Assembly (NCBI RefSeq): GCF_003967075.1
Contig: NZ_AP018664.1
Location: 1,612,001 to 1,676,000, forward strand
Length of the DNA: 64,000 nucleotides
DNA from: Sphingobium amiense
GTDB taxonomy: Bacteria > Pseudomonadota > Alphaproteobacteria > Sphingomonadales > Sphingomonadaceae
Reading direction: 5' to 3'
Positions 28,251 through 39,558 of this stretch are shown here, in pieces. The notes below the pieces were generated by a model, which was not told the origin of the DNA, did not search any database, and saw nothing but the letters and a program-made list of their open reading frames with translations. The stretch's first letter is position 1, and the number at the start of each line of letters is the position of its first letter. The translations under genes and the position numbers were made by a program.

Positions 28251-30349
28251 TATCGTGTCATCGCCCAGGTTGCGGCCGCGGCGAGCCCGATCAGCATCAC
28301 CAGCGCGTAGGTGTAGAGATAGCCGGACTGTATCCGACGGGTGATCTTGTTGCCCTGCACGACGAGCGCAGCGAGGCCGTTCGGACCGAAGCGGTCGATG
28401 AAGCCGATGTCACCGAACTTCCAGAAGAAGCGGCCGATGGCGAAGGCAGGCTTCACGAACAGGACGTTATACAGCTCGTCGAAATACCATTTGTTGAGCA
28501 GGAACTGGTAGAGCGCGCCGAACTGCGAAACGAAGCGCTGCGGCCAGTCCGTGTGCCTGATATAGGCGAGCCAGGCGATCAAAAGACCCGTCAGCATCAC
28601 CGTGAACGGCCCGAACTTCACCCAGGTCGGCACTTCATGCGCCGCGTGCATCAGGTGGCTGTTAAAGGCGAGCGCGCCCTTCCAGAACTCGACGCCGCCT
28701 TCCGGTCCGATGAACTGGTCGTGGAAGACGAAGCCGGCGAATACCGCGCCAAGGCTCAACACCACCAGCGGGACTAGCATCACCCACGGGCTTTCATGCG
28801 GATGATAGCCGCCGGTGCCGGTGGGGAGCGCATGCGCGTCCGCCTCATGTCCATGCGGATCATGCCCCGCATCTTCCTGCGCCGGCGCATTGTCATGTTC
28901 CGATCCGTGACCATGCGTCGCGTGATCGTCATGCCCATGACCGTGCGCGTCATGGATCGCGTGCTGGATATGCTCGGAAGCGGCCCAGCGCGGCTTGCCG
29001 AAGAAGGTGAGGAACACCAGCCGCCAGCTGTAGAAACTGGTGAGCAGCGCCGCGAACACGCCGACATAATAGGCGCCAACGCCCCTGCCCCCGGCAGCGA
29101 AGGCCGCTTCGAGTATGCCGTCCTTCGAATAGAAACCCGCGAACCCGTAGCCAATGAGCGGCAAGCCGACGCCGGTGATGGCGAGCGTGCCCAGCGTCAT
29201 CGTCCAGAAGGTGATCGGGATCTCCTTCCGCAGGCCGCCATAGTAACGCATGTCCTGCTCATGGTGCATCGCATGGATGACCGAGCCTGCGCCAAGGAAC
29301 AGCAGCGCCTTGAAGAAGGCGTGGGTGAAGAGGTGGAACATCGCCGCGCCATATGCGCCGACGCCCGCCGCGAAGAACATGTAGCCGAGCTGCGAACAGG
29401 TCGAATAGGCGATCACGCGCTTGATGTCGTTCTGCACCGTGCCGACTGTCGCCGCGAAGAGACAGGTGGCAGCGCCGATGAAGGTGACGAAGCCGAGCGC
29501 CGTCGGCGAAGTCTCGAACATCGGCGACAGGCGGCACACCATGAACACGCCCGCCGTCACCATGGTTGCCGCGTGGATCAGCGCCGACACCGGGGTCGGG
29601 CCTTCCATCGCATCCGGCAGCCAGGTGTGGAGGCCAAGCTGCGCCGACTTGCCCATCGCGCCGATGAACAGCAGCAGGCAGAGCACGGTCATCGTATCGA
29701 AACGATGGCCGAGGAACCCGATGGTCGATCCCGCCATGGAAGGCGCGGCGGCCAGAATCTCCGGGATCGAGATGGTGTTGAACACCAGATAGGTGCCAAA
29801 AATGCCCATCATGAAGCCAAGGTCGCCGACCCGGTTGACGACGAACGCCTTGATCGCGGCGGCGTTTGCCGACGGTTTGCGGAACCAGAAGCCGATGAGC
29901 AGGTAGGAGGCGAGGCCCACACCTTCCCAGCCGAAGAACATCTGGAGCAGATTGTTCGCGGTCACGAGCATCAGCATCGCGAAGGTGAAGAGCGACAGAT
30001 AGGCAAAGAAACGCGGCTGGTCCGGCTCTTCGTCCATATAGCCCCAGCTATAGAGGTGGACGAGGCTGGACACGCTGGTGATGACCACCAGCATGACCGC
30101 CGTCATCGTATCGACGCGTAGCGCCCACTGGGCGTCGAAGCTGCCGCTTTCGATCCAGGTGAAGAGCGGCTGCACATAGGCTTCGCTATGGCCGGTCAGG
30201 AAACCGATGAAGATCGGCCAGCTCATCGCGCAGCTCGCGAACAGCGCGCCGGTGGTGACGATCTTGGCCGGCAGTTTGCCCAGAGCCTTGTTGCCAAGGC
30301 CCGCGATGGCTGCCGCCAGCAGGGGAAGAAGGACGATAAGCTGGATCAT
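28250..30349 (-). CDS. nuoL: NADH-quinone oxidoreductase subunit L with a His-rich loop
   Basis: This 699-residue antiporter-like subunit is at the distal end of the membrane arm, with the long lateral helix at the C-terminus. Motifs are [45 protein letters not shown] (His/Lys/Glu relay) and [17 protein letters not shown]. Between helices, at about residues 458-518, is an insertion with roughly 16 histidines mixed with Asp and Glu (for example [14 protein letters not shown]), much longer than in E. coli NuoL. Such a loop could bind Zn, Ni or Cu or be a low-complexity spacer. It starts eight bases after nuoK. Confidence 0.96.
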   Translation of the reverse strand: MIQLIVLLPLLAAAIAGLGNKALGKLPAKIVTTGALFASCAMSWPIFIGFLTGHSEAYVQPLFTWIESGSFDAQWALRVDTMTAVMLVVITSVSSLVHLYSWGYMDEEPDQPRFFAYLSLFTFAMLMLVTANNLLQMFFGWEGVGLASYLLIGFWFRKPSANAAAIKAFVVNRVGDLGFMMGIFGTYLVFNTISIPEILAAAPSMAGSTIGFLGHRFDTMTVLCLLLFIGAMGKSAQLGLHTWLPDAMEGPTPVSALIHAATMVTAGVFMVCRLSPMFETSPTALGFVTFIGAATCLFAATVGTVQNDIKRVIAYSTCSQLGYMFFAAGVGAYGAAMFHLFTHAFFKALLFLGAGSVIHAMHHEQDMRYYGGLRKEIPITFWTMTLGTLAITGVGLPLIGYGFAGFYSKDGILEAAFAAGGRGVGAYYVGVFAALLTSFYSWRLVFLTFFGKPRWAASEHIQHAIHDAHGHGHDDHATHGHGSEHDNAPAQEDAGHDPHGHEADAHALPTGTGGYHPHESPWVMLVPLVVLSLGAVFAGFVFHDQFIGPEGGVEFWKGALAFNSHLMHAAHEVPTWVKFGPFTVMLTGLLIAWLAYIRHTDWPQRFVSQFGALYQFLLNKWYFDELYNVLFVKPAFAIGRFFWKFGDIGFIDRFGPNGLAALVVQGNKITRRIQSGYLYTYALVMLIGLAAAATWAMTR

Positions 30350-30357
30350 GAAACGGC

Positions 30358-30663
30358 TCAGCCCTTCATCTGGTTGATGTCATCGACGGCGATGGTGCCG
30401 CGACCGCGGAAGTAGATAACGAGGATGGCGAGACCGATGGCCGCCTCGCCCGCCGCCACAGTCAGCACGAACATGCTGAACACCTGCCCCACCAGATCGC
30501 CCAGGAAGGCGCTGAAGGCGACGAGGTTGATGTTCACGCTCAAGAGGATCAGCTCGATCGCCATCAGGATGATGATGACATTCTTGCGGTTGATGAAGAT
30601 GCCGAGCACCCCCATGACGAACAGGATCGCGCTGACGACCATATAATGTTGCAGGCCGATCAC
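30358..30663 (-). CDS. nuoK: NADH-quinone oxidoreductase subunit K
   Basis: This 101-residue, three-helix subunit has the two conserved membrane glutamates ([13 protein letters not shown] and [13 protein letters not shown]) used in proton transfer. GTG 30663 is the start, overlapping the nuoJ stop (GTGA); family length supports it, while the open frame runs far upstream inside nuoJ. Confidence 0.95.
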   Translation of the reverse strand: MIGLQHYMVVSAILFVMGVLGIFINRKNVIIILMAIELILLSVNINLVAFSAFLGDLVGQVFSMFVLTVAAGEAAIGLAILVIYFRGRGTIAVDDINQMKG

Positions 30664-31271
30664 AGCTCCACCCCCTGCCCCACGGGCTGATTGACATTGC
30701 GCACCGCATCTTCGGGACGGCGGCGGTTCTGCCTGGCGATATTCTGCGGCCGCACCCCGCCGCGTGCGCGGTGGGTCAGCACGATCGCGCCGATCATCGC
30801 GACGAGCAGGACGATGCCCGCCGCCTCGAACAGGAAGATATAACGCGTGTAGAGCAGCCCCCCGATGGCCTGAATGTTGCTCAGTTCCGGGTTCACCGGC
30901 CCTGCGCGCTGCGCCAGTTCGATGGGACCGGCGCTCCAGAGGCCGATGCCGAGCACGATCTCCGCCAGCAGCACCAGCGCGATCAGCAGGCCGAAAGGCA
31001 GATAGTCGACGAAACCGGCGCGCAGTTCGGCAAAGTCGATGTCGAGCATCATGACGACGAACAGGAACAGGACCGCGACCGCGCCGACATAGACGATGAC
31101 GAGCAGCATCGCGATGAATTCCGCGCCCAGCAGGATCATCAGCCCGGCCGCGTTGAAAAAGGCCAGAATCAGCCACAGTACCGAATGGACCGGGTTGCGC
31201 GACAGGATGGTCAGCGCGCCGCTGCACACCACCAGGGTGGCGAACAGATAAAAGGCTAGCACGTGAATCAC
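30660..31271 (-). CDS. nuoJ: NADH-quinone oxidoreductase subunit J
   Basis: This 203-residue, five-helix subunit of the membrane arm has the conserved [18 protein letters not shown] helix (pi-bulge region near the quinone channel). The start is GTG 31271 ([10 protein letters not shown] follows), with AAGGGGA upstream; the family N-terminus excludes the longer frame to 31352. It lies 29 bases after nuoI and is coupled to nuoK. Confidence 0.94.
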   Translation of the reverse strand: MIHVLAFYLFATLVVCSGALTILSRNPVHSVLWLILAFFNAAGLMILLGAEFIAMLLVIVYVGAVAVLFLFVVMMLDIDFAELRAGFVDYLPFGLLIALVLLAEIVLGIGLWSAGPIELAQRAGPVNPELSNIQAIGGLLYTRYIFLFEAAGIVLLVAMIGAIVLTHRARGGVRPQNIARQNRRRPEDAVRNVNQPVGQGVEL

Positions 31272-31300
31272 AGGATCATATTCCCCTTGGCGCGCGCGGC

Positions 31301-31783
31301 TTAACGATAGGGTGCGTCGGCGGCAAGGTTCGCGGCAATCGCGCGTTCCCACTTGTCGCCATTCTCAAGGAGCTTCGCCTTGTCGTAGATCAGCTCCTCA
31401 CGCGTTTCCGTCGAAAATTCGAGGTTCGGGCCTTCGACGACCGCATCGACCGGGCAGGCTTCCTGGCAGAAGCCGCAATAGATGCACTTGGTCATGTCGA
31501 TGTCGTAGCGCGTCGTGCGGCGGCTGCCGTCCTCGCGCGGCTGAGCCTCGATAGTGATCGCCTGCGCCGGGCAGATCGCCTCGCACAGCTTGCACGCGAT
31601 GCAGCGCTCTTCCCCGTTGGGATAGCGGCGCAGGGCATGCTCACCGCGGAACCGCGGCGAGATCGGGTTCTTCTCATAGGGGTAGTTGATCGTCGCCTTG
31701 GGCTTGAAGAAATATTTCAAGGTCAGCCAGTGCGCCTTCACGAATTCCCAGAGGGTGAAGCTCTTGACGTAGTAACCAATCAT
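31301..31783 (-). CDS. nuoI: NADH-quinone oxidoreductase subunit I
   Basis: This 160-residue 2x[4Fe-4S] subunit has motifs [12 protein letters not shown] and [12 protein letters not shown], which hold clusters N6a and N6b passing electrons toward NuoB. The amphipathic N-terminus ([20 protein letters not shown]) binds it to the membrane arm. Its ATG overlaps the stop of an unrelated orphan gene (ATGA at 31780-31783) rather than nuoH. Confidence 0.96.
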   Translation of the reverse strand: MIGYYVKSFTLWEFVKAHWLTLKYFFKPKATINYPYEKNPISPRFRGEHALRRYPNGEERCIACKLCEAICPAQAITIEAQPREDGSRRTTRYDIDMTKCIYCGFCQEACPVDAVVEGPNLEFSTETREELIYDKAKLLENGDKWERAIAANLAADAPYR

Positions 31784-32283
31784 TTTTGTGCACCATTTGT
31801 GAATGCAGAAAGGGTCACGTCGAGCTTTACCTCACAGAGACCTCGATAAGTTCTGATGGGAGTGATCTTCCCATCCTGCGACCGTTCGGCTTTCGGGTCG
31901 AAATGACTGATGTCCGCGTTAAAAAGCGTGCCATCGCTGGAGCGATTGAAAATGGTCAGCAGCGCGGACGGGAAGCCATCTTTAAAAACTGGGTCGAAGT
32001 AGTTGACAGTAAACCTGTCGGGCCACTCGTCGGATACCCAGAATGTCGTGCGGTTTCCCTCGGCCATACCGCCACGGACGAAAAGCTTGCCCGAGTCGAC
32101 GAACTGCGGCGTCTTGACGTTAGTTCTGCCCATCTGACCATACCACAAGGTCAGCCTTTCAAAATTCGTCAGACCCGTCTGGAAGCTGCAATGGAAGCCT
32201 TGGCCTGCCTTTTCGGGCACAGCCGCAGAGACCGGCGAGCTAACAGCGGCAATGATGAGGACGAAGAAGGCACCAAAGTTCAT
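31780..32283 (-). CDS. orphan exported protein inserted between nuoH and nuoI
   Basis: This 167-residue protein has a Sec signal peptide ([20 protein letters not shown]), so the mature form is periplasmic. The mature part has two cysteines (GFHCSF near its start and GLCEV near its end), which could form a disulfide closing a beta-rich domain. I recognise no family. GC content is low for the region: lines 31801-31860 and 31981-32040 have 30 and 29 G+C of 60. Start ATG 32283 has GGGGGA five bases upstream and follows the nuoH stop by one base; its stop overlaps nuoI. It is probably translated with complex I genes. No evidence that it is a complex I component. Confidence 0.75.
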   Translation of the reverse strand: MNFGAFFVLIIAAVSSPVSAAVPEKAGQGFHCSFQTGLTNFERLTLWYGQMGRTNVKTPQFVDSGKLFVRGGMAEGNRTTFWVSDEWPDRFTVNYFDPVFKDGFPSALLTIFNRSSDGTLFNADISHFDPKAERSQDGKITPIRTYRGLCEVKLDVTLSAFTNGAQK

Positions 32284-32284
32284 C

Positions 32285-33328
32285 TTATCCCCCATACCTC
32301 GTCAGCATGAGGAACCCCGACACCAGGAACACGAACAGCAGCGAGGTCGGCAGGAATATCTTCCAGCCCAGCCGCATCAACTGGTCGTAGCGGTAACGGG
32401 GCACTGTCGCCTTCACCCAGGAGAAGACGAAGAAGAAGAACAGGATCTTGGCGAACAGCCAGAGAATGCCCGGAACGAGATAGAGCGGCGCCCAGTCGAA
32501 TGGCGGCAGATAGCCGCCCCAGAACAGGATGGCGTTGAGCGCGCACATCAGGATCACGTTGGCATATTCGCCAAGCCAGTAGAGCGCGAACGACATGGAC
32601 GAATATTCGGTCTGGTATCCCGCGACCAGTTCGCTCTCCGCTTCGGTCAGGTCGAAGGGCGCGCGCGCCGTTTCCGCCATGGCGCTGATGAGGAACATGA
32701 CCGCCATCGGGAAGAGCAGCGGATTAAAACCGTTTCCGTTGAGGAAGCCGTAATAGCCCTTCTGGCTTTCCACGATCGCGGTCAGGTTAAAGCTGCCCGC
32801 CCACAGCACGACGCAGATCAGGATGAAGCCGATCGAAACTTCATAGGAGATCATCTGCGCCGACGCGCGGATCGCGGAATAGAAGGGGTATTTGGAGTTG
32901 GACGCCCAGCCCGCAAGCACCACGCCATAGACGCCCAGCGACGAAATCGCGAGGATGTAGAGCAGGCCCACGTTGATGTTCGCCAGCACCACACCAACCT
33001 GAAATGGCACCACCGCCCACGCCATCAACGCCACCGTGAAGGTGATGATAGGTGCGATCAGGAAAAGCGCGCGGTTGGCGGCCGACGGGATGATAGTTTC
33101 CTGAAGGAAGACCTTAAGGCCGTCTGCGAACGACTGGAGCAGGCCGAACGGCCCGACCACATTGGGACCACGGCGGAGCGCCATCGCCGCCCAGATCTTG
33201 CGGTCGGCGTAAATGATCATCGCCACCGCCAGCATGACCGGAAGCGCGATCAGCAAAATGCCGATGACGGTCGAAAGCAACCATGCGCCCTCGAACGGGA
33301 GGCCGAGATTCTGGAAGAAAGCGGTCAC
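32285..33328 (-). CDS. nuoH: NADH-quinone oxidoreductase subunit H
   Basis: This 347-residue, eight-helix subunit forms the quinone-binding chamber with NuoB and NuoD. Conserved loops include [31 protein letters not shown] and the acidic loop [26 protein letters not shown]. The start overlaps the nuoG stop (ATGA). The next gene downstream is the orphan exported protein, not nuoI. Confidence 0.97.
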   Translation of the reverse strand: MTAFFQNLGLPFEGAWLLSTVIGILLIALPVMLAVAMIIYADRKIWAAMALRRGPNVVGPFGLLQSFADGLKVFLQETIIPSAANRALFLIAPIITFTVALMAWAVVPFQVGVVLANINVGLLYILAISSLGVYGVVLAGWASNSKYPFYSAIRASAQMISYEVSIGFILICVVLWAGSFNLTAIVESQKGYYGFLNGNGFNPLLFPMAVMFLISAMAETARAPFDLTEAESELVAGYQTEYSSMSFALYWLGEYANVILMCALNAILFWGGYLPPFDWAPLYLVPGILWLFAKILFFFFVFSWVKATVPRYRYDQLMRLGWKIFLPTSLLFVFLVSGFLMLTRYGG

Positions 33329-35331
33329 TCTGCGGCCTCCGCGAAGCTTGTCCCATGGATCAGTTCGGCCGAGCAGTGCTGCATCGTCGGGCTGGCGCGG
33401 CAGATCGCGTTGGTGAGGTAGAAATCCTTGATCGGCGAGGCGAGTGCGCCGGTCGCGCCGGTCGGCAGCGAGGGGACGGACCAGCCATAGTCGGCCAGCC
33501 CCTCGACGCCCAGCGCAGGCACCGCTTCCGCCATCTGTGCGCGAAGCTGTTCGAAGCTGTCAAACGGCAGGCGCGCGCCCATCACATCGGACAGCGCCCG
33601 CAGGATCGACCAGTCCTCGCGGGCATCGCCCGGTGCGAAGACCGCCTTGTCGCTGAACTGCACCCGGCCTTCGAGATTGACGTAGGTGCCCGCCTTTTCG
33701 GCATAGCTCGCGCCCGGCAGGATCACATCCGCCGCATGCGCACCCTTGTCGCCATGATGGCCGACATAGACCTTGAAGCTGCCTTCGAACGCCGAATAAT
33801 CGACCTCGTCCGCGCCGAGCGAGAAGAGCAGCTTGGGCTTTGCCGCAGCCACCGCCCTGATGCCGCCGTCGACAGCATAGCCAAGCATCAGCCCGCCCAT
33901 CCGCGCCGCCGCGAAGTGCAGCAGATTATAGCCGTTCCAGCCGTCCTTGATAAGGCCGAGCGTGCCGACCAGCGCCAGCGTGTCGCCATGCGCGCCGTCC
34001 TTGGCCAGCACGCCGCCGCCCACGATCATCGCGGGGCGGGCGGCACCGGCGAAGGCATCGAGCACCGCCTTCGGCAGCTTGCCGAGCAGCGAGGCGTCGT
34101 TACCCAGCCATTCGACCTTGTAAGTCAGATCGAATTCCGGGCCGATGCCGAAAACCTTCGCGCCCTTCTTGATCGCCTTGCGGATGCGCGTGTTCACCAG
34201 TGGCGCTTCCCAGCGCAGATTGGTGCCGACCAGCAGGATCACGTCAGCGGTTTCGAGGTCGGCCAGCGGGGTGTTGAACACCACCGCAGACAGGCTCGAC
34301 ACATCATAGGCGAGGCCCGTCTGACGCCCTTCCAGCATCGTGCCGCCCAGCTTTTCGACCAGCAGCTTGCCCGCGAACATCGTCTCGCAATCGAGCAGGT
34401 CGCCCGCGAGCGCCGCTACGCTGCCGCCATGCGGGACCGCCGCGATGGCCCTGAACGCCTCTTCCCATGTGGCGGGGACGAGCTTACCATCCTTGCGCAC
34501 GAACGGCTTGTCGAGCCGCTTGCGGACCAAGCCGTCGACATTGTGCCGGGTCTTGTCCGACGCCCACTCCTCATTGACGTCGTCGTTGATGCGCGGCAGC
34601 GCCCGCATGACCTGACGGCCACGGCTATCGAGGCGGATGTTGGTGCCGACCGCGTCCATCACGTCGATGGCGTGGGTCTTCTTCAGCTCCCAAGGACGCG
34701 CTTCGAACGCATAGGGCTTGGACGTAAGAGCGCCCACCGGGCAGAGATCGACCACATTGCCCGACAGCTCGCTTTTTGCGGCGTGCTCCAGATAGGTGGT
34801 GATCTGCATATTCTCGCCGCGATAGATGGCGCCGATTTCCGGCACGCCCGCGACTTCCTCGGCGAAGCGCACGCAGCGGGTGCACTGGATGCAGCGGGTC
34901 ATGACCGTCTTGACGATCGGCCCCATATATTTCTCGGTAACGGCGCGCTTGTTCTCGTCGTAGCGCGACGCGCCACGGCCATAGGCGACCGACTGGTCCT
35001 GAAGGTCGCATTCGCCGCCCTGATCGCAGATCGGGCAGTCGAGCGGGTGGTTGATGAGCAGGAACTCCATCACCCCTTCGCGCGCCTTCTTGACCATTTC
35101 GGTCTGCGTGAAGATTTCCTGATTGTCGGCTGCGGGCAGCGCGCACGAAGCCTGCGGCTTGGGCGGTCCGGGCTTCACTTCTACCAGACACATGCGGCAG
35201 TTACCGGCGATGCTGAGGCGCTCATGATAGCAGAAACGCGGGATTTCCTTGCCCGCAAGCTCGCACGCCTGCAGCACCGTCGCGCCCGCCGGGACTTCGA
35301 TTTCTACGCCGTCTACGGTGAGTTTAGGCAT
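33325..35331 (-). CDS. nuoG: NADH-quinone oxidoreductase subunit G
   Basis: This 668-residue Fe-S subunit has an N-terminal 2Fe-2S ferredoxin domain ([15 protein letters not shown] and CALP). A His-Cys [4Fe-4S] site ([20 protein letters not shown]) and two further [4Fe-4S] motifs ([10 protein letters not shown] and [10 protein letters not shown]) follow. A molybdopterin-oxidoreductase-like domain without cofactor makes up the rest. It carries electrons from NuoE/F toward NuoI. Its start lies inside the last codons of the upstream orphan gene (8-base overlap). Confidence 0.97.
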   Translation of the reverse strand: MPKLTVDGVEIEVPAGATVLQACELAGKEIPRFCYHERLSIAGNCRMCLVEVKPGPPKPQASCALPAADNQEIFTQTEMVKKAREGVMEFLLINHPLDCPICDQGGECDLQDQSVAYGRGASRYDENKRAVTEKYMGPIVKTVMTRCIQCTRCVRFAEEVAGVPEIGAIYRGENMQITTYLEHAAKSELSGNVVDLCPVGALTSKPYAFEARPWELKKTHAIDVMDAVGTNIRLDSRGRQVMRALPRINDDVNEEWASDKTRHNVDGLVRKRLDKPFVRKDGKLVPATWEEAFRAIAAVPHGGSVAALAGDLLDCETMFAGKLLVEKLGGTMLEGRQTGLAYDVSSLSAVVFNTPLADLETADVILLVGTNLRWEAPLVNTRIRKAIKKGAKVFGIGPEFDLTYKVEWLGNDASLLGKLPKAVLDAFAGAARPAMIVGGGVLAKDGAHGDTLALVGTLGLIKDGWNGYNLLHFAAARMGGLMLGYAVDGGIRAVAAAKPKLLFSLGADEVDYSAFEGSFKVYVGHHGDKGAHAADVILPGASYAEKAGTYVNLEGRVQFSDKAVFAPGDAREDWSILRALSDVMGARLPFDSFEQLRAQMAEAVPALGVEGLADYGWSVPSLPTGATGALASPIKDFYLTNAICRASPTMQHCSAELIHGTSFAEAAE

Positions 35332-35944
35332 TGCGCTTGGCCTCGTACACTAATTCGTCCATCAAAAGCATGCGGGCATCCCCATCCGTATCTGCCCATA
35401 CCGCACATTCCTGATCGCATTCCCCTGCTGCCTTCTTCAAAGGTTCAGGCAATGTAACGCCGGCTTGAAGAAACGCTGACAGCAGCTTTACATTTCTGTT
35501 TTTGACGCTGGCCATCACAGGCTGCCGCGCCGCCAATTCCCGTTCAACTTGCGTAACTATGCTGTCTACAGCAACGCCCTTCTCATGGGTGATACAACGC
35601 GCCATTTGGTTTACTCTGATGAGGTGCAGGTCAGCACCTATCGCGTCGATATTGTTGATCGCGTAGCTAACCGCTTCGCTGCCACCACATTTTCCAAAGG
35701 AATCAGGGGCTATATGGAATTGAGCGAAGCTATCCTTTTTCCAAACCGCTGAAGCTTCTGCTGCCATGCGTAAAGCGGCAGGTCGATTTGTTTCCCAGAG
35801 GCAAACAGCAAGTTCTCTACTTTTGGTCGATGCTTTTCCTGCATTCCAAAACGTATCGCCCACCGATGGTGCAGCCATAGCAACGGATGAGGCCAAAACC
35901 GCGCCGAGGGTTCCCGCTGAAGTAAATATTTTAGGCAGCTTCAC
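35324..35944 (-). CDS. orphan exported protein inserted between nuoF and nuoG
   Basis: This 206-residue protein has a Sec signal ([24 protein letters not shown]). The mature part is predicted mainly helical with five cysteines ([25 protein letters not shown]) and no recognised domain. Codon and base use differ from neighbours: line 35461-35520 has 29 G+C of 60. Its ATG overlaps the nuoF stop (ATGA) and its stop overlaps the nuoG start by eight bases. It shares no visible sequence similarity with the other two orphan proteins of this operon. Confidence 0.75.
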   Translation of the reverse strand: MKLPKIFTSAGTLGAVLASSVAMAAPSVGDTFWNAGKASTKSRELAVCLWETNRPAALRMAAEASAVWKKDSFAQFHIAPDSFGKCGGSEAVSYAINNIDAIGADLHLIRVNQMARCITHEKGVAVDSIVTQVERELAARQPVMASVKNRNVKLLSAFLQAGVTLPEPLKKAAGECDQECAVWADTDGDARMLLMDELVYEAKRNA

Positions 35945-37278
35945 TCCGCCGCCTCCATCATCGGGGCGCTACCCTTGTTTTCATTGATCCGGCGCTCGAT
36001 TTCCGGGCGGAAGTGGCGGATGAGACCCTGGATCGGCCATGCCGCCGCGTCGCCGAGCGCGCAGATGGTGTGGCCTTCGACCTGCTTGGTCACCTGGAAC
36101 AGCATGTCGATCTCGCTCTGGTCGGCGTCGCCGGTGCGGAGCCGCTCCATCACGCGCCACATCCAGCCGGTGCCTTCGCGGCAGGGCGTGCACTGGCCGC
36201 AGCTTTCATGCTTGTAGAAATAGCTGAGGCGACTGATCGCGCGGACGATGTCGGTGGACTTGTCCATGACGATGACGGCGGCGGTGCCGAGGCCCGAGCC
36301 GAGCGCGCGCAGGCCGTCGAAGTCCATCGGCGCGTCCATGATCTCCTTCGCGGGCACCAGCGGCACGGACGAGCCGCCGGGGATGACAGCCAGCAGATTG
36401 TCCCATCCGCCCCGGATGCCGCCGCAATGGCGGTCGATCAGCTCGCGGAACGGGATCGACATGCTCTCTTCGACCACGCAGGGCTTGTTCACATGGCCGC
36501 TGATCTGGAACAGCTTGGTGCCGCGATTATTCTCGCGCCCGAAGCCGTTGAACCATGCCGCGCCGCGACGCAGGATCGTGGGCGAAACCGCGATGGATTC
36601 CACATTGTTGACGGTCGTCGGGCAGCCATAAAGGCCCGCACCTGCCGGGAAAGGCGGCTTCAGGCGCGGCTGGCCCTTCTTGCCTTCCAGGCTTTCGATC
36701 TGCGCGGTTTCCTCGCCGCAGATATAGGCGCCCGCGCCGCGATGGACGAAGACGTCGAAATCATAGCCGGAACCGCAGGCATTCTTGCCGATGAAGCCCT
36801 TTTCATAGGCCTGCTCGACGGCGGCGAAGAGAACCTTCGCTTCGTAGATGAACTCGCCGCGGATGTAGATATAGGCGGCGCGCGCGCGCATTGCGAAACC
36901 GGCGATCAGCGCGCCTTCGATCAGCTTGTGCGGATCGTGGCGGATGATCTCGCGGTCCTTGCACGAACCGGGTTCCGATTCGTCCGCGTTGATGACGAGG
37001 AAGCTGGGGCGACCGTCCTTGCTTTCCTTGGGCATGAAGCTCCACTTCATGCCGGTCGGGAAGCCTGCGCCGCCGCGGCCGCGCAGGTTGGACGCCTTGA
37101 CGATGTCGATGATGGCGTCCTGCCCCAGCTCCATCAGCTTTTTGGTGTTATCCCAGTCGCCGCGCTTCATCGCGGCGTCGATGCCCCAGTCCTGAAAGCC
37201 GTGGACGTTGGTGAAGATGCGGTCCTTGTCGGCGAGCGGGCCAACGAAGGGGGCGGGCGCTGCGGGTGCGTCTGGCAT
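35941..37278 (-). CDS. nuoF: NADH-quinone oxidoreductase subunit F
   Basis: This 445-residue NADH-oxidising subunit has the FMN/NADH-binding glycine-rich [10 protein letters not shown], then [32 protein letters not shown] and the N3 cluster motif [10 protein letters not shown] with a later Cys in ICALGD. It passes hydride electrons from NADH via FMN. The start is ATG 37278, which overlaps the nuoE stop (TGATG) and has GGGGAG seven bases upstream; ATG 37284 is too close to that site. Confidence 0.97.
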   Translation of the reverse strand: MPDAPAAPAPFVGPLADKDRIFTNVHGFQDWGIDAAMKRGDWDNTKKLMELGQDAIIDIVKASNLRGRGGAGFPTGMKWSFMPKESKDGRPSFLVINADESEPGSCKDREIIRHDPHKLIEGALIAGFAMRARAAYIYIRGEFIYEAKVLFAAVEQAYEKGFIGKNACGSGYDFDVFVHRGAGAYICGEETAQIESLEGKKGQPRLKPPFPAGAGLYGCPTTVNNVESIAVSPTILRRGAAWFNGFGRENNRGTKLFQISGHVNKPCVVEESMSIPFRELIDRHCGGIRGGWDNLLAVIPGGSSVPLVPAKEIMDAPMDFDGLRALGSGLGTAAVIVMDKSTDIVRAISRLSYFYKHESCGQCTPCREGTGWMWRVMERLRTGDADQSEIDMLFQVTKQVEGHTICALGDAAAWPIQGLIRHFRPEIERRINENKGSAPMMEAAE

Positions 37279-37943
37279 CACCATTCTCCCCGATAGTCGT
37301 GATTTTCGGTGACCATCTCTTTCAGCGTGGTCGGGCCGCCTTCGGGCGCGCTCGTCTGGCGGTCGATCTGGGGGCCGATCTTGGGCTGTCCGCCCGACGC
37401 GAGCGTGTCGAGGACGGCGCTCATGCTGTCGTAGGTCAGGTCTTCGTAATTGTCGTCGTTGATCTGGACCATCGGCGCGTTGGCGCAGGCGCCCAGGCAT
37501 TCGACCTCGGTCAGGGTGAACAGGCCGTCCGGCGTCGTCGCGCCCTTCACCAGTCCCTTATTCTTGCAGGCCGCGAACACATCGTCGGAGCCGCGCAGCA
37601 TGCAGGGCGTCGTGCCGCACACCTGCACATGATAGCGGCCGACCGGCGCGAGGTTGTACATGGTGTAGAAGGTCGCGACCTCATAGACGCGCATGTACGG
37701 CATATCGAGCTGACGGCCGATATATTCCATCACCGGCACGGGCAGCCACCCCTGCGTCTGCGTCTCCGCACCGACCTGCCGCTGGGCGAGATCGAGCAGC
37801 GGCATCACGGCGGACTGCTGGCGACCGGCGGGATAGCGGGCGATCACCTTCTCGGCCTGCGCGGCATTTTCGGCCGTCCACGCAAACGCGCCCCAGCGCG
37901 CGCGGGTTTCGGCTTCGTCGGGGATATGGGGTGCGTCAGCCAT
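37278..37943 (-). CDS. nuoE: NADH-quinone oxidoreductase subunit E
   Basis: This 221-residue thioredoxin-fold 2Fe-2S subunit has ligands in [11 protein letters not shown] and [10 protein letters not shown] (cluster N1a). It pairs with NuoF in the NADH-dehydrogenase module. The C-terminal 45 or so residues ([13 protein letters not shown]) are an extension compared with E. coli NuoE, as is common in alphaproteobacteria. The start overlaps the stop of the upstream orphan by one base (TAATG). Confidence 0.96.
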   Translation of the reverse strand: MADAPHIPDEAETRARWGAFAWTAENAAQAEKVIARYPAGRQQSAVMPLLDLAQRQVGAETQTQGWLPVPVMEYIGRQLDMPYMRVYEVATFYTMYNLAPVGRYHVQVCGTTPCMLRGSDDVFAACKNKGLVKGATTPDGLFTLTEVECLGACANAPMVQINDDNYEDLTYDSMSAVLDTLASGGQPKIGPQIDRQTSAPEGGPTTLKEMVTENHDYRGEW

Positions 37944-38326
37944 TATTGGTCACCAATCCAAACTTCCGGCATTCCAGGCCCAGGAGAACCGGGGACAAAA
38001 TCAGCGCATTTCCAATCATCCTCGGCCACGTCCCCGCCTGGATTGGGACATACGAACAGATATTCATTGGGGAGGCGTTTACCGACCCGCCCTACATAAA
38101 TGTCAGAATCGTACCTAGCCTCGCAACCGGGACCACAGGCATAGATCTGCGCGTTATAGCCCGCGACTTCCAAGCCCCGCGCCCTCAATTGCGCGAGCGA
38201 GGGGGCATTCGCGCTCGTAACCGGCGCGAAACGCTTGCTCGGGCCAGTCGGAACTTTGCTCTCCGAACAGGATGGTAGCCATCCAAGGCTAACTGTCGCC
38301 AGCGTGACCGGAACAACCCCCCTCAC
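37943..38326 (-). CDS. orphan predicted lipoprotein inserted between nuoD and nuoE
   Basis: This 127-residue protein begins [20 protein letters not shown], a likely lipoprotein signal with lipobox LPSC and Cys20. The Pro at -2 is atypical, so a plain Sec signal is possible. Four other cysteines lie in [14 protein letters not shown] and WKCADF. I recognise no family. GC is lower than in neighbours (38041-38100 about half G+C). GTG 38326 overlaps the nuoD stop (GTGA); its stop overlaps the nuoE start. Third of three unrelated exported proteins in the operon. Confidence 0.7.
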   Translation of the reverse strand: MRGVVPVTLATVSLGWLPSCSESKVPTGPSKRFAPVTSANAPSLAQLRARGLEVAGYNAQIYACGPGCEARYDSDIYVGRVGKRLPNEYLFVCPNPGGDVAEDDWKCADFVPGSPGPGMPEVWIGDQ

Positions 38327-39558
38327 CGGTCACACTCCCCGAACACGATGTCCATCGCGCCCAGAACGGCGGTGGTGTCGGCGAGCATGTGGCCCTTCAT
38401 CATGAAGTCCATCGCCTGCAGGTGCGAGAAGGCCGTGGGGCGGATCTTGCAGCGATAGGGTTTGTTGCTGCCATCGCTGACCAGATAGACGCCGAATTCG
38501 CCCTTGGGGCTTTCGGTCGCGACATAGACTTCGCCGGCGGGCACATGGAAGCCCTCGGTGTAAAGTTTGAAGTGGTGGATCAGCGCTTCCATCGAGCGCT
38601 TCATCTCGCCGCGCTTGGGCGGCACCACCTTGCGGTCGAAGCTGGCGATCGGGCCTTCGGGCATTTCGTTGAGGCACTGCTTCATGATCCGCGCGGACTG
38701 ACGGACTTCCTCGACACGGACCATGAAGCGGTCGTAGCAGTCGAAATTGGTGCCGACCGGAACGTCGAACTCCATCCGGTCATAGACGTCATAGGGCTGC
38801 GCCTTGCGAATGTCCCACGGAATACCACTGCCCCGGATCATCGGGCCGGAGAAGCCCCATTTCAGCGCGTCTTCCTTCGAGCAGACGGCAATGTCGACGT
38901 TACGCTGCTTGAAGATGCGGTTGTCGGCGACGAGGCTGATCGCGTCCTCGAACAGGCGCGGCAGGCGCGTGTCGAGCCAGTCGGCGATGTCGGTCAAGAG
39001 CTTGAGCGGCACATCCTGATGCACGCCGCCGGGGCGGAAATATGCGCTGTGCATACGGGCCCCCGAGGCGCGCTCGAAGAAGTTGAGGCAGTCCTCGCGG
39101 ATCTCGAACAACCACAGGTTCGGCGTCATCGCGCCCACGTCCATGACGTGCGACCCGAGGTTCAGCATATGATTACAGATGCGCGTCAATTCCGCGAAGA
39201 ACACGCGCAGATATTGCGCGCGCAGTGGCACTTCCAGATTGAGCAGCTTCTCGACCGCCAGCACATAGCTGTGCTCCATGCCGAGCGGCGAGCAATAGTC
39301 GAGCCGGTCGAAATAGGGCAGCGCCTGCAGATAGGTCTTGTATTCGATCAGCTTTTCGGTGCCGCGATGCAGCAGGCCGACATGCGGATCGCAGCGCTCG
39401 ACGATCTCGCCGTCCAGTTCCATGACGAGGCGAAGGACGCCGTGCGCCGCAGGATGCTGCGGGCCGAAGTTGATCGTGTAGTTCTGGATGTCGGTATCGC
39501 CCGGCGTAGGGTCGCTGGCGTTGATCGTGTGATCCAGTTTTTCCATATAGTCGGACAT
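38323..39558 (-). CDS. nuoD: NADH-quinone oxidoreductase subunit D
   Basis: This 411-residue 49-kDa-type subunit has [22 protein letters not shown] (quinone-site His), [28 protein letters not shown] and the C-terminal IVFGECDR. It forms the quinone pocket with NuoB. It is separate from NuoC, unlike the fused NuoCD of E. coli. The start overlaps the nuoC stop (TGATG). Confidence 0.97.
   Translation of the reverse strand: MSDYMEKLDHTINASDPTPGDTDIQNYTINFGPQHPAAHGVLRLVMELDGEIVERCDPHVGLLHRGTEKLIEYKTYLQALPYFDRLDYCSPLGMEHSYVLAVEKLLNLEVPLRAQYLRVFFAELTRICNHMLNLGSHVMDVGAMTPNLWLFEIREDCLNFFERASGARMHSAYFRPGGVHQDVPLKLLTDIADWLDTRLPRLFEDAISLVADNRIFKQRNVDIAVCSKEDALKWGFSGPMIRGSGIPWDIRKAQPYDVYDRMEFDVPVGTNFDCYDRFMVRVEEVRQSARIMKQCLNEMPEGPIASFDRKVVPPKRGEMKRSMEALIHHFKLYTEGFHVPAGEVYVATESPKGEFGVYLVSDGSNKPYRCKIRPTAFSHLQAMDFMMKGHMLADTTAVLGAMDIVFGECDR

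Noticed and set aside
33283..35457. 724-codon plus-strand open frame over nuoG
   Set aside because: Complementary-frame shadow of nuoG in GC-rich DNA; no domain, and nuoG is unambiguous.
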